The notes under the pieces were generated by a model. It did not search any database. It was not told the DNA's origin and saw only the letters and a program-made list of their open reading frames with translations. Below, piece after piece: positions 23,721-31,278 of a stretch of DNA of 38,394 nucleotides. The stretch is from Phycisphaerales bacterium (lineage in GTDB: Bacteria > Planctomycetota > Phycisphaerae > UBA1845). Every line of letters begins with the position of its first letter. The stretch's first letter is position 1. Made by a program: the position numbers and the translations under genes. The stretch is from the NCBI GenBank assembly GCA_003597935.1, contig QZJT01000133.1:1-38394 (forward strand), in the 5' to 3' direction.

Positions 23721-24380
23721 ATGACCGAATGGCTCGAACTGGAGACGTTTGCCGCCCACACGGCGTGGCCGCGATGGGGCAAGCGCGTGGCGGACGTCGT
23801 CGGCGCGGCGCTCCTGCTGGTGCTGTTGTCGCCTGTGCTCGTTGCGGCCGCGGCGGCCATCCGCCTGTCCGGGCCGGGCGAAGTGCTGTTCAGACAGCGG
23901 CGCGGCGGTCGCTACGGGCGGCCGTTCACGCTGCTGAAATTCCGCACCATGCGCGCCGGTCGCACACCGGATCCGAAAGAACTCGTGCCGCTCGATCATC
24001 CTGAGATCACCCGCCTCGGCCGCGTGCTGCGACGGCTGAAGATCGACGAACTGCCGCAGCTTCTCAACGTGCTCCGCGGCGACATGTCGCTGGTCGGCCC
24101 GCGCCCGACGCTGCTCGACCAGATCGAAGCGTACGACGACTTCCAGCGCCGCCGCCTGCTGCTCCGGCCGGGTCTTACCGGCCTGGCCCAGGTCAACGGC
24201 AACGCCGGCACGCCGTGGCCCGAGCGCATCCTCTATGACGTCGCCTACACCGCCCGTTGCAGCGCGCTGCTGGACGCGGCGATTATCGCCAGAACGATCC
24301 CGGTCGTGTGGTTGGGCGAACGCCGGTTCACCCGCTCGTTTGCATCCACGCGCTACGCCGCCTGGATTTCGCAGGACTGA
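23721..24380 (+). CDS. Sugar transferase (bacterial priming glycosyltransferase, WcaJ/PglC type)
   Basis: A 219-residue protein with one membrane-embedded hairpin/helix (about 26-48, 'VVGAALLLVLLSPVLVAAAAA') and the catalytic core of the Bac_transf family: 'LLKFRTMRAG', 'KIDELPQLLNVLRGDMSLVG', 'GPRP' and 'RPGLTGLAQVNG'. Enzymes of this short PglC-like form move a sugar-1-phosphate from a nucleotide sugar to undecaprenyl phosphate, starting synthesis of exopolysaccharide or surface glycan. Here it stands without a polysaccharide operon. ATG at 23721 follows 'aggaac', a weak ribosome-binding site. It converges with the polyprenol-kinase-like gene across a period-7 repeat. Confidence 0.92.
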   Translation: MTEWLELETFAAHTAWPRWGKRVADVVGAALLLVLLSPVLVAAAAAIRLSGPGEVLFRQRRGGRYGRPFTLLKFRTMRAGRTPDPKELVPLDHPEITRLGRVLRRLKIDELPQLLNVLRGDMSLVGPRPTLLDQIEAYDDFQRRRLLLRPGLTGLAQVNGNAGTPWPERILYDVAYTARCSALLDAAIIARTIPVVWLGERRFTRSFASTRYAAWISQD

Positions 24381-24430
24381 CGCCCTCCGCGCCGCAGAAT
24401 ATATCCCGACGCGCTCCGAACATTTCGCCG

Positions 24431-24507
24431 TTCGACCTTCGACCTTCAACCTTCGACCTTCAACCTTCGACTTTCAACCTTCGACTTTCGACTTTCGACT
24501 TTCGACC
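24431..24507. repeat. Period-7 tandem repeat TTCRACY, 11 units
   Basis: Eleven perfect 7-bp units alternating TTCGACC, TTCAACC and TTCGACT in the gap between two convergent genes. Same family as 26664-26703 and, on the other strand, 2122-2195. Confidence 0.95.
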
Positions 24508-24511
24508 TCCG

Positions 24512-25099
24512 TCATCCCCACCACAGACTCGCCGCCACCACGCCCACCGCGGCCGCCGCACCGACGCGCAGGTTGTCATTGACCTGCGACGGCAGGGACT
24601 CCGCGCAGGCGGCACATACGGCACCGACGACGGCGCACGCGCCGGCTTCGGACCAAGGAACCTGTGGTCGGGCTTCCAGGTGGTAGATCAATGCCGCCAG
24701 CGGCGCTGCCGCCGCCACGAAACAGACCGTTCCAACCCAGGTCTTGCCCGGATTCCAGGGCAGCGCCCGTCGCCCCCACGCCCGGCCGCACAGCGCGGCC
24801 GCGGCATCGCCGAAGGCCAGCACGTAGAGGGTCGCGCTGGCATATTCCGCGCGCGCCGGGAAAAGCACCAGCACCGCCAGCGGTGCGGCCGCGTAGCCCG
24901 CGCACGCCCGCGTCCAGCGACGGTCTACGGCGCGATACCGCGACAGCCGCACCGTCATAAGAGTCAGCGTCGTCACCACGCCGATCGCCACTGCCAGGTT
25001 CCACCAAGGCAGGGGATCTTCGTGGTCAATAAAGAGCATCACCAACGGAATCAGCGCCGGCAGAAGGTGGACGCGCTTCCGCCGCCATTCCAGCAGCAC
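24512..25099 (-). CDS. Polyprenol/dolichol/phytol kinase-like membrane protein
   Basis: A 195-residue polytopic membrane protein with about six helices. 'RKRVHLLPALIPL' near the N-terminus, 'LAFGDAAAALCGRAWGRRALPWNPGKTWVGT' (in pieces) and the terminal 'QVNDNLRVGAAAA' are the hallmarks of the CTP-dependent phytol/dolichol kinase (SEC59/VTE5) and CDP-archaeol synthase-like superfamily. It probably phosphorylates a polyprenol or diacylglycerol, recycling lipid carrier. Start GTG at 25099 with AGGGG 9 nt upstream. Separate from the sugar transferase, but both act on polyprenyl carriers, which may be more than coincidence. Confidence 0.75.
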   Translation of the reverse strand: MLLEWRRKRVHLLPALIPLVMLFIDHEDPLPWWNLAVAIGVVTTLTLMTVRLSRYRAVDRRWTRACAGYAAAPLAVLVLFPARAEYASATLYVLAFGDAAAALCGRAWGRRALPWNPGKTWVGTVCFVAAAAPLAALIYHLEARPQVPWSEAGACAVVGAVCAACAESLPSQVNDNLRVGAAAAVGVVAASLWWG

Positions 25100-25149
25100 G
25101 TGCGATGCCCCTGCACCGTCGGGGATCGCAGCTTCAAAGCCTGGCTGCC

Positions 25150-25217
25150 GGGTGCGTGGCGGAATCGGCGGCTCCCCTGAGCGAGCCGCGTGGCTTTAGC
25201 CCGCGCGGAGTCTCGCT
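25150..25217 (+). repeat. Dispersed palindromic element, copy C
   Basis: Shares about 65 bp with copy B in inverted orientation and the core GCTTTAGCCCGCGCGGAG with copy D. It lies in the 245-bp gap between the kinase-like and LRR genes, where it does not code. Confidence 0.85.
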
Positions 25218-25344
25218 CGCAACGGCGTCTAACGATTACCGAGCGTTCGCCCGGCCCGGCGGGCCTCATTCCGGGGGTTCTGGGGGCGTCTGCTGCACCT
25301 GTGATGCGCCCCAATCTGCCAGGCTCGTGAGTGTCGACGGGCGA

Positions 25345-26700
25345 TTATCGAATTACCTGGCACGTCGGCTTCTTCTGTTTGAAGGCGCGCACACCGGCCG
25401 GGGTGACCTTAGTGCCGCGGACGACGACGCGCTTGAGGGATTCGACGCCCGCCAGGGACATCAACCCCTCATCCGTTACCGCCGTGTCATTGAGGTACAG
25501 CGACTCCAGCCCGGTCAGCCCCGCCAGCCGGGCGACGCCCTTGTCCGTCACGGCCGTGCCCACCAGCGACAGCGTCCGCAGCGACTGCACTTCGCCCAGC
25601 GTCCCCATGCTGGCGTCGGTCACGGCCGTGCCGCCCAGAAGAAGCGTCTCCAACGCATACATGCTGCTGAAGGCCCGGACGGTATCGTCGCCGATCGTCG
25701 TGCCCGTCAGCTTCAGCTCGTAGAGCCGGCGCATCCCTTCGAAGTGTTCGGCCGACTTGTCCGTGATCTGCGTCCCAGCCAGACGCAGCGTGCGCAGTGA
25801 CGGCATCCTCGCCAGGTGCGGCATGGCGTCATCGCCGAGGCCCGTGTCGGACAGATCCAGTTCGTACAACTCCTTCAGTCCCGTCAGTGCCGGCAGCCCC
25901 GACGCCGGCAGGTGCGTATCGCCGCGCAGCGTCAGCACCGTCAGGCTCGCGCATTCGGAAAGCGGCGCCAGCCCGTCGACGCTCGTTCCGGACAGATCCA
26001 GTTCGCGCAGCGCCTTGAGCGGCTTCAGGGCCGCCAGCCCGGCGGTGGTGATGCGCGTGTTGCCCTCCAGGCTGAGCGATACCAGCGTGCCGCACTCCGA
26101 CAGCCGTGCCAGCCCCTCGTCGGTGATCCGCGTGGGTAGGGCCAGCGTCGCCAGTCCCGCGATGCGGGCCACGGCCGCCATCCCCGCGTCCGTGACCTCC
26201 GTCTCCTGCAGGTTCAGCGCGCGCACCGCCAGCGCGGCCGCCAGCGCCGCCGCTCCCTCATCGGAGAAGTCCGTGTGGCGAAAGTCCAGCTCCAGCAGTT
26301 CCTTGAGCGGGGCCAGGAACTTGACCTGCCCGTCGATCTTCACCGCCGGACCGACGCGAATGAACTGAACGTCCCCCGGCCGAAGCGACGCCAGCGGCGA
26401 CAGGTCCGAGGCCGCGTCCTCACCGATCCACAGCCGCACGTACGATTCCGGCGGCACCGCAACGGTGCCGCGGGCCTCGCCCAGATTGACCCAGGCATCG
26501 ACCGTTGCGTCGGCGGCGCTTCGGAACGCCACCGTCCCCAGCGAACGATCCTGCGGAAACGCGACGTGCCGGCGCTGGGGCAGCGCCTGGCCGAGCGCGA
26601 TGGGCAGCGCCACCAGCATGATCACCCCGATCGACCCCGCGGCTAGGTAGGCCCGGCAGCCGCTTTCGACTTTCGACATTGGACATTCGACATTCGACAT
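25345..26700 (-). CDS. Membrane-anchored leucine-rich repeat protein
   Basis: A 451-residue protein. A membrane anchor (about 20-40, 'SIGVIMLVALPIALG') is followed by about 12 leucine-rich repeats of the form LxxLxLxxTxVTDxGLxxL ('LRTLRLAGTQITD', 'LETLLLGGTAVTD', 'LESLYLNDTAVTD'), stacking as a protein-interaction solenoid. Binding partner unknown; many planctomycetes carry large numbers of such proteins. The first residues 'MSNVECPMSKVES' are translated from the period-7 repeat at 26664-26703, so the repeat supplies the start codon. The second ATG at 26679 is also in the repeat. No other in-frame ATG precedes the anchor. Confidence 0.85.
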   Translation of the reverse strand: MSNVECPMSKVESGCRAYLAAGSIGVIMLVALPIALGQALPQRRHVAFPQDRSLGTVAFRSAADATVDAWVNLGEARGTVAVPPESYVRLWIGEDAASDLSPLASLRPGDVQFIRVGPAVKIDGQVKFLAPLKELLELDFRHTDFSDEGAAALAAALAVRALNLQETEVTDAGMAAVARIAGLATLALPTRITDEGLARLSECGTLVSLSLEGNTRITTAGLAALKPLKALRELDLSGTSVDGLAPLSECASLTVLTLRGDTHLPASGLPALTGLKELYELDLSDTGLGDDAMPHLARMPSLRTLRLAGTQITDKSAEHFEGMRRLYELKLTGTTIGDDTVRAFSSMYALETLLLGGTAVTDASMGTLGEVQSLRTLSLVGTAVTDKGVARLAGLTGLESLYLNDTAVTDEGLMSLAGVESLKRVVVRGTKVTPAGVRAFKQKKPTCQVIR

Positions 26701-26703
26701 TCG
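26664..26703. repeat. Period-7 tandem repeat (TTTCGAC/ATTCGAC) overlapping a gene start
   Basis: 5.7 units: TTTCGAC twice, ATTGGAC once, ATTCGAC twice and a partial unit. The LRR gene starts inside it. Confidence 0.9.
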
Positions 26704-26753
26704 CAGTGTCCCCGACGTTGAAGTAGACGTTCCGCTTCACCATCGCGTCCCCG

Positions 26754-27377
26754 TCAATCGCCCGCGTTCGCCGGCGGCGGCCTCCAGCACGCGGCGCAGC
26801 GCGGCTCATAGCTCTCCGGCCCGCCGACCATGTAATCGTCGATTATAGGCGTCGTCCGCTGCGTCCGGTCGGCCAGCGCACCACAACGGGCGCAGATCGC
26901 GTGGACCACCGTCACGCGCGTCGAGATCGTCCTGAGCCGCTCGATCAGTGGAAACGGCCGCCCCCAACTGTCGCGGTCCAGGGCGGTCAGCACCAGGGCG
27001 TACCCCTGGTGGCTCAGCCGTCCGCAGACGTCCACCAGAGCGTCGTCGAAGAAATGCGCCTCGTCGACGGCGATCAACCGCTCGCGGTTCGTCAGTATCC
27101 GCTGCCGCAGCGTCTCCGCACCGTCCACCGGCTGTGCGGGGACAGCGTCGAACGTGTGCGCCACGACCGCGTCGCGGCGATAGCGGTCGTCGATCGAGTG
27201 CTTGTAGACCCCCACCGCGCCCGGCTCGGCCGCGCGGATCCGCCGCAAGAGTTCGGTCGTCTTCCCGCTGAACATGCAGCCGAGGATCAGCTCCAGCCCC
27301 GCCGGCGTCAAAAGCGAGGGAGCCCGCGCGGCCGGCGACCAGCCGGGCGCGACGGACGATTTCACGCGTGCTTCCAT
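26754..27377 (-). CDS. tdk: Thymidine kinase (type II)
   Basis: A 207-residue enzyme of the TK1-like family that phosphorylates thymidine in pyrimidine salvage. P-loop GCMFSGKT (33-40), catalytic Glu in 'AVDEAHFF', lasso-like C-terminal part and zinc-binding pairs 'CARCG' and 'CAAC'. A 23-residue N-terminal extension is unusual but short. ATG at 27377 is supported by a CATAAT hexamer 6 nt upstream. Downstream is the LRR gene, 54 bp away. Confidence 0.95.
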   Translation of the reverse strand: MEARVKSSVAPGWSPAARAPSLLTPAGLELILGCMFSGKTTELLRRIRAAEPGAVGVYKHSIDDRYRRDAVVAHTFDAVPAQPVDGAETLRQRILTNRERLIAVDEAHFFDDALVDVCGRLSHQGYALVLTALDRDSWGRPFPLIERLRTISTRVTVVHAICARCGALADRTQRTTPIIDDYMVGGPESYEPRCAACWRPPPANAGD

Positions 27378-27655
27378 GCCGCCATTATGCCGGCGCGGGG
27401 CCGGCGGGGAAACGGTCCTGGTCGACATCGCGGATCCGCGTGGCAGCGTGCGGTCGGGTGACGAGCACGGGGCGGGGTTGGCGCCGATGGTGCGGCGGAC
27501 CCGACTCGCTGCGTCCGGACGCGGCGCGACAACGCGCGAACCGACTCCTCGGTACCGTGAACCAGTCGGGCGGCTCCGCTGACGCGTGACGTATATGGTT
27601 GCTCGGGAGCACGCCGTCCACGCGCCCACGCGGCGTGGAACGATCCACCGAGTCC
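27378..27655. other. 278-bp gap with the tdk promoter
   Basis: CATAAT on the minus strand at 27384-27389, 6 nt before the tdk ATG, would start transcription at the A of the start codon; TTTCCC lies 17 nt further up as a weak -35. Nothing else is recognised in the gap. Confidence 0.4.
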
Positions 27656-28879
27656 TCAGCACCCAGCCTCCAGTTCACACGCCCGCACGGTGTGCGCTCC
27701 CGGCGCCTGACCGGTGTACTTGACCTTGGCCTTGCCCTTGCGACTGGTGGTGGCTTCCACCGGACGCTCGCCATCGATCGTGAACGTCACCGGCGTGTCC
27801 GGCGTCGCTTTCTTCAGCGAACCGGTGACCTTGCTGCCGCCACCCTTGCACTTGGCCGTCAGGATCGCGTCGGGACCGCACTCGCCAACCGGGGCGTAGG
27901 GATTGCGGGCCACGTCGACGACACCATCCAACCGACCATACGCAAGGAGCTTACCGTCGTGTGAGAACGCCACGGACAGGACGCCGGTTCCGGTCTCCTC
28001 GTCAAACGTCTTGAGCAACTCGCCATCTGCAACGCGCCACAACTTGATCGTCGCCTCAAACTCACCGGCGACCGTGGCGACGATCTCGCCGTCTGGCGAA
28101 AACGCAACGGCGTGAACCGTTCGCGAGTGTCCAAGGAGCACTCGGAGCAGCTCGCCGTCCGTTGCCCGCCAGAGCCGGACGGTCTTGTCGTCGCCTCCGG
28201 CCGACGCGATCGTCTGCCCGTCCGGAGCATACGCAACGGCGCGCACGGGATAGGTATGCCCTTGAAGCGTTCGCACGAACTCTCCATCGGATATACGCCA
28301 GAGCTTGACCGTCTTGTCGATGCTCCCTGACGCCAGGACCTCTGAGTCCGGCGAGAATGCAACCGCCATGACACCGGCTCCGTGGCCGGGAAAGTTGCGG
28401 ACGTAACCGCCGTCAGGAAGCGAGAACAACCGAAGATAGGCCGGGCCGGGGTACCAGACACCGCTGGCCGCGAGGAATCGCCCGTCGGGGGAAATCGCAA
28501 CGGCCCTGACTTCCGCGGCGGACCCGCCCAGCTTCAAGATTTGCTCCCGATTGGACACTCGAAAGAGATACGCGAACGCATCCACGCCTCCAGCCGCCAG
28601 GTACTGTCCATCCGTTGAGAAGGACAGGGAGTACGTGGGGTTACTCGGGCCGGCGAGCGGTCCGACGACCTGCCCGGACTGCGCGTCCCACAGCCTCAAA
28701 TCCGGAAAGCGAAGCAACCCGGCGCCGGTGGCAAGAAGCGAATCGTCCGGAGAGAAGGCCACTGCGTATACGGCGCCATTGACCCTTGCCGACCATATCA
28801 GCTCCGGGCGTTCCGCTCGAGCCTCGGCTATGGCGAACACGAGCGCGGCGACGGCGAGCGAACTATGACGTATGGACAT
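27656..28879 (-). CDS. Exported 7-bladed WD40 protein with C-terminal four-Cys module (propeller protein 1)
   Basis: A 407-residue protein with a signal peptide (1-22, 'SLAVAALVFAIAEARA'), then seven WD40-type repeats, for example 'VKLWRISDG', 'VRLWRATDG', 'IKLWRVADG', each preceded by 'VAFSPDG'-like strands. This makes one beta-propeller. The last 74 residues (27659-27880), from 'CGPDAILTAKC' to the final 'CELEAGC', form a module almost identical to those at the ends of the next two proteins. It looks like a bacterial Ig-like fold ('VTFTIDGE...GKAKVKYTGQAPG') with four cysteines. Ribosome-binding site AGGAGG is present. Likely periplasmic or surface protein; ligand unknown. Confidence 0.88.
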   Translation of the reverse strand: MSIRHSSLAVAALVFAIAEARAERPELIWSARVNGAVYAVAFSPDDSLLATGAGLLRFPDLRLWDAQSGQVVGPLAGPSNPTYSLSFSTDGQYLAAGGVDAFAYLFRVSNREQILKLGGSAAEVRAVAISPDGRFLAASGVWYPGPAYLRLFSLPDGGYVRNFPGHGAGVMAVAFSPDSEVLASGSIDKTVKLWRISDGEFVRTLQGHTYPVRAVAYAPDGQTIASAGGDDKTVRLWRATDGELLRVLLGHSRTVHAVAFSPDGEIVATVAGEFEATIKLWRVADGELLKTFDEETGTGVLSVAFSHDGKLLAYGRLDGVVDVARNPYAPVGECGPDAILTAKCKGGGSKVTGSLKKATPDTPVTFTIDGERPVEATTSRKGKAKVKYTGQAPGAHTVRACELEAGC

Positions 28880-29060
28880 TGACTTCCATCCTCCTGTTTC
28901 TGAATTCTCGGTAGTCCCCGCGACGAACGGCAGTTTCTCAATGCTGCGGCCGGGAATTTCCCACGTCGCGGTTGTGGTATTGCTCCGGTGCTCTCCGCTG
29001 CCGCCGGTGCTCAGACCTTGGCGGAGTCTTTCCTCCAAGGCCGTTTGCAGACCGGCCTGC
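28880..29060. other. 181-bp gap with overlapping hairpins
   Basis: Between two WD40 genes on the minus strand. It contains the ribosome-binding site of the downstream gene and the two hairpins described at 29016-29057. Confidence 0.4.
29016..29040 (-). terminator. Strong hairpin after WD40 protein 2
   Basis: CCTTGGAGG pairs with CCGCCAAGG (one A-G mismatch) around a 7-nt loop, 21 nt after the stop at 29061. A second inverted repeat, GGCCG/CGGCC at 29039-29057, shares bases with it, so the two hairpins exclude each other. There is no clear T-run. Confidence 0.35.
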
Positions 29061-31205
29061 TCAGCATCCTGCCTCAAGTCCACACACACCCACGGTATGC
29101 GGGCCAGGCGCCTGGTCCGTGTACTTGACCTTGGCCTTGCCCTTGCGGTTGGTGGTCGCTTCCACCGGGCTTTCTCCGTCGATCGTGAACGTCACCGGCG
29201 TGTCGGGCGTGGCTTTCTTCAGCAGGCCTGTGACCTTGACGCCGCCGCCGATGCACTTGGCCGTCAGGACGGCGTCGGGGCCGCACTCGCCGCCAGGCGC
29301 GTCCGGGTTGTACGCCATGACCACCGTCGCATCCCAGCGTCCGAACGAGAAGCGTCGCTGATCGGGGGAGAATCCCACCGTCAGCACGCCGGTCCCCGTC
29401 TCCTCGTCATAGGTCTTCAGGAGTTCGCCCGCGGTAACGTCCCACAGCCGCACCGTCGCGTCGTCGGCGCCGGAGATGATCGTCTTTCCGTCGGCCGAGA
29501 ACGCGATGGATCGCACGCCGGCGGTGTGGCCCGCCATCGTGCGGATCAACTCGAGAGTCGAGGCGTCCCAGACCTTAATGGTCTGATCCACGCTCGCCGA
29601 CGCCAACAGGGCACCGTCCGGAGAATAGACCACCGCACGCACACCTGCGCTGTGGGCCTCGAACGACGCCAGCAGGGATCCGTCTTCGACGCGCCAGAGC
29701 TTGATGGTCCGATCAAAACCCCCCGACGCCAAGATGGTCCCGTCGCGCGAGAATGCCACGCTTCGCGCCAGGTCTGTGTGCCCGGTCAGCGTGTGAACCG
29801 GCACACCGTCCGAGACGCGCCAGATGCGCACGGTCGTATCCCAACTTCCTGAGGCAAGGAGTTCAGAATCCGGCGAGAATGCAACGGAAGCGACGTCGTT
29901 CGTATGTCCGGAAAGCGTTCGCACGTGCTGGCCGGAATGCGCATCCCAGATCCGGATCGAGTCGTCGAAGGCGCCCGAGGCCAGCGTGGTCCCGTCGGGG
30001 GAATGGGCGACCGTGTACACCTGATCCGTGTGTCCCGTCAGCGTGCGTATCAACCGTCCGCTTGCCACATCCCACTGCTTGATCTCACCCGGACCGACCG
30101 GACCCGTCCCTGATGCGGTGGCCAGCGTCAGTCCGTCGGGCGAGAAGGACGCGCCGTACACGTACCATGTGTGTCCGACGGTCGACCAGAGCAGCTCGCC
30201 ATCCGACGTCCGCCACCACTTCAACGGCTGGGCGTCGCTGCTGGTCGCCAGCTCGTTTCCATTAGGGCTGAACGCGGCCGCGAAGCCGGCGCTCTCCAGC
30301 GTGCGGACCAACTCTCCGGAAGGAATCTTCCAGAACTTGGTCGTCCCATCCCACGACGACGAGACGAGGGTCCGGCCATCGGGTGAGAATCGGACGGCGC
30401 CGACCTCGTTGTGACCGAGAAGGGTGTGAACGAGTTCCCCATCGCTGGCGCGATAAAGCCGAACCGGACCGCCGGCTTCGCTGTGGGCGATCCACTGTCC
30501 GTCGGGCGACCAATCCACACCGTCGCCATAGAATGCCTGGCTTTCCATCCGGCGAACCAGTTCTCCAGTGGTGATATTCCAGATTTCGACACCCCCCTGT
30601 GAAACGGTCCCCACCGCCACCATCGATGCGTCGGGCGAAAACGCAAGCTGTGACAGACCCAGCGCGGCTGTGTGGATGGACCGCTCCAGCTCTCGATCCT
30701 GCGAGCGCCAGACGTGCAGCCAGCCGGTCTGATCCCCCGACGCAATCAACCTGCCGTCGGGCGAGAACGCCACGGCCACCATCCAATTGCCTTCCGGTCC
30801 CTCCAGGATTCCCAGAGAACGGCCGTCGAGCGGAGACCAGAGTCGAACGGCGTGGTCCCGGTCGCCGACGGATGCGAGAAGCTCACCGTCCCGAGAAAAG
30901 GCCACATCATAGACCCAGTCGGTGTGACCTTTCATGCTGCGCAAGAGTCGGCCGTCTGACGGGCGCCACAGCTTGACGACACGGTCCGTTCCTCCTCGCG
31001 CGATGATCGTACCGTCGGGGGATACGTCCAGACCCGCCACCAGATTGAATCGACCAACGCCGCCGGCCATCCAGACGATGTCCGGGCGCTCCGCACGCGC
31101 GGGTGCAAGAAATATCCCCGCCACCGTCAGCGTCGTCAACGCCGAAATCGTCCACGTGCGCCGCCCGTTTCCAAGGCGAATGCACTCGTTCCGGTACTTC
31201 CACAT
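29061..31205 (-). CDS. Exported 14-bladed WD40 protein with C-terminal four-Cys module (propeller protein 2)
   Basis: A 714-residue protein with a long N-terminal signal (to about residue 40, 'TISALTTLTVAGIFLAPARA') and 13 clear plus one degenerate WD40 repeats, from 'VKLWRPSDG' to 'VRLWDVTAG'. That number fits two seven-bladed propellers. The last blade and the 74-residue end module (29064-29285) closely resemble propeller protein 1 ('DEETGTGVL', then 'ECGPDAVLTAKC' to 'CGLEAGC'), so the genes share recent ancestry. The ATG at 31205 is preferred; a GTG 12 nt upstream is possible. It starts 74 bp after the LamG gene's end and could be co-transcribed with it. Confidence 0.88.
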   Translation of the reverse strand: MWKYRNECIRLGNGRRTWTISALTTLTVAGIFLAPARAERPDIVWMAGGVGRFNLVAGLDVSPDGTIIARGGTDRVVKLWRPSDGRLLRSMKGHTDWVYDVAFSRDGELLASVGDRDHAVRLWSPLDGRSLGILEGPEGNWMVAVAFSPDGRLIASGDQTGWLHVWRSQDRELERSIHTAALGLSQLAFSPDASMVAVGTVSQGGVEIWNITTGELVRRMESQAFYGDGVDWSPDGQWIAHSEAGGPVRLYRASDGELVHTLLGHNEVGAVRFSPDGRTLVSSSWDGTTKFWKIPSGELVRTLESAGFAAAFSPNGNELATSSDAQPLKWWRTSDGELLWSTVGHTWYVYGASFSPDGLTLATASGTGPVGPGEIKQWDVASGRLIRTLTGHTDQVYTVAHSPDGTTLASGAFDDSIRIWDAHSGQHVRTLSGHTNDVASVAFSPDSELLASGSWDTTVRIWRVSDGVPVHTLTGHTDLARSVAFSRDGTILASGGFDRTIKLWRVEDGSLLASFEAHSAGVRAVVYSPDGALLASASVDQTIKVWDASTLELIRTMAGHTAGVRSIAFSADGKTIISGADDATVRLWDVTAGELLKTYDEETGTGVLTVGFSPDQRRFSFGRWDATVVMAYNPDAPGGECGPDAVLTAKCIGGGVKVTGLLKKATPDTPVTFTIDGESPVEATTNRKGKAKVKYTDQAPGPHTVGVCGLEAGC

Positions 31206-31278
31206 AGCTATGCTCACTCTCGTATCGCAGAGACGAACAATTCCCGTCGATCGCGGCCCAGCCCGCGGCCCCATCGAA

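Noticed and set aside
24431..24507. CRISPR array
   Set aside because: Units are 7 bp with no spacers and no cas genes; it is a simple tandem repeat.
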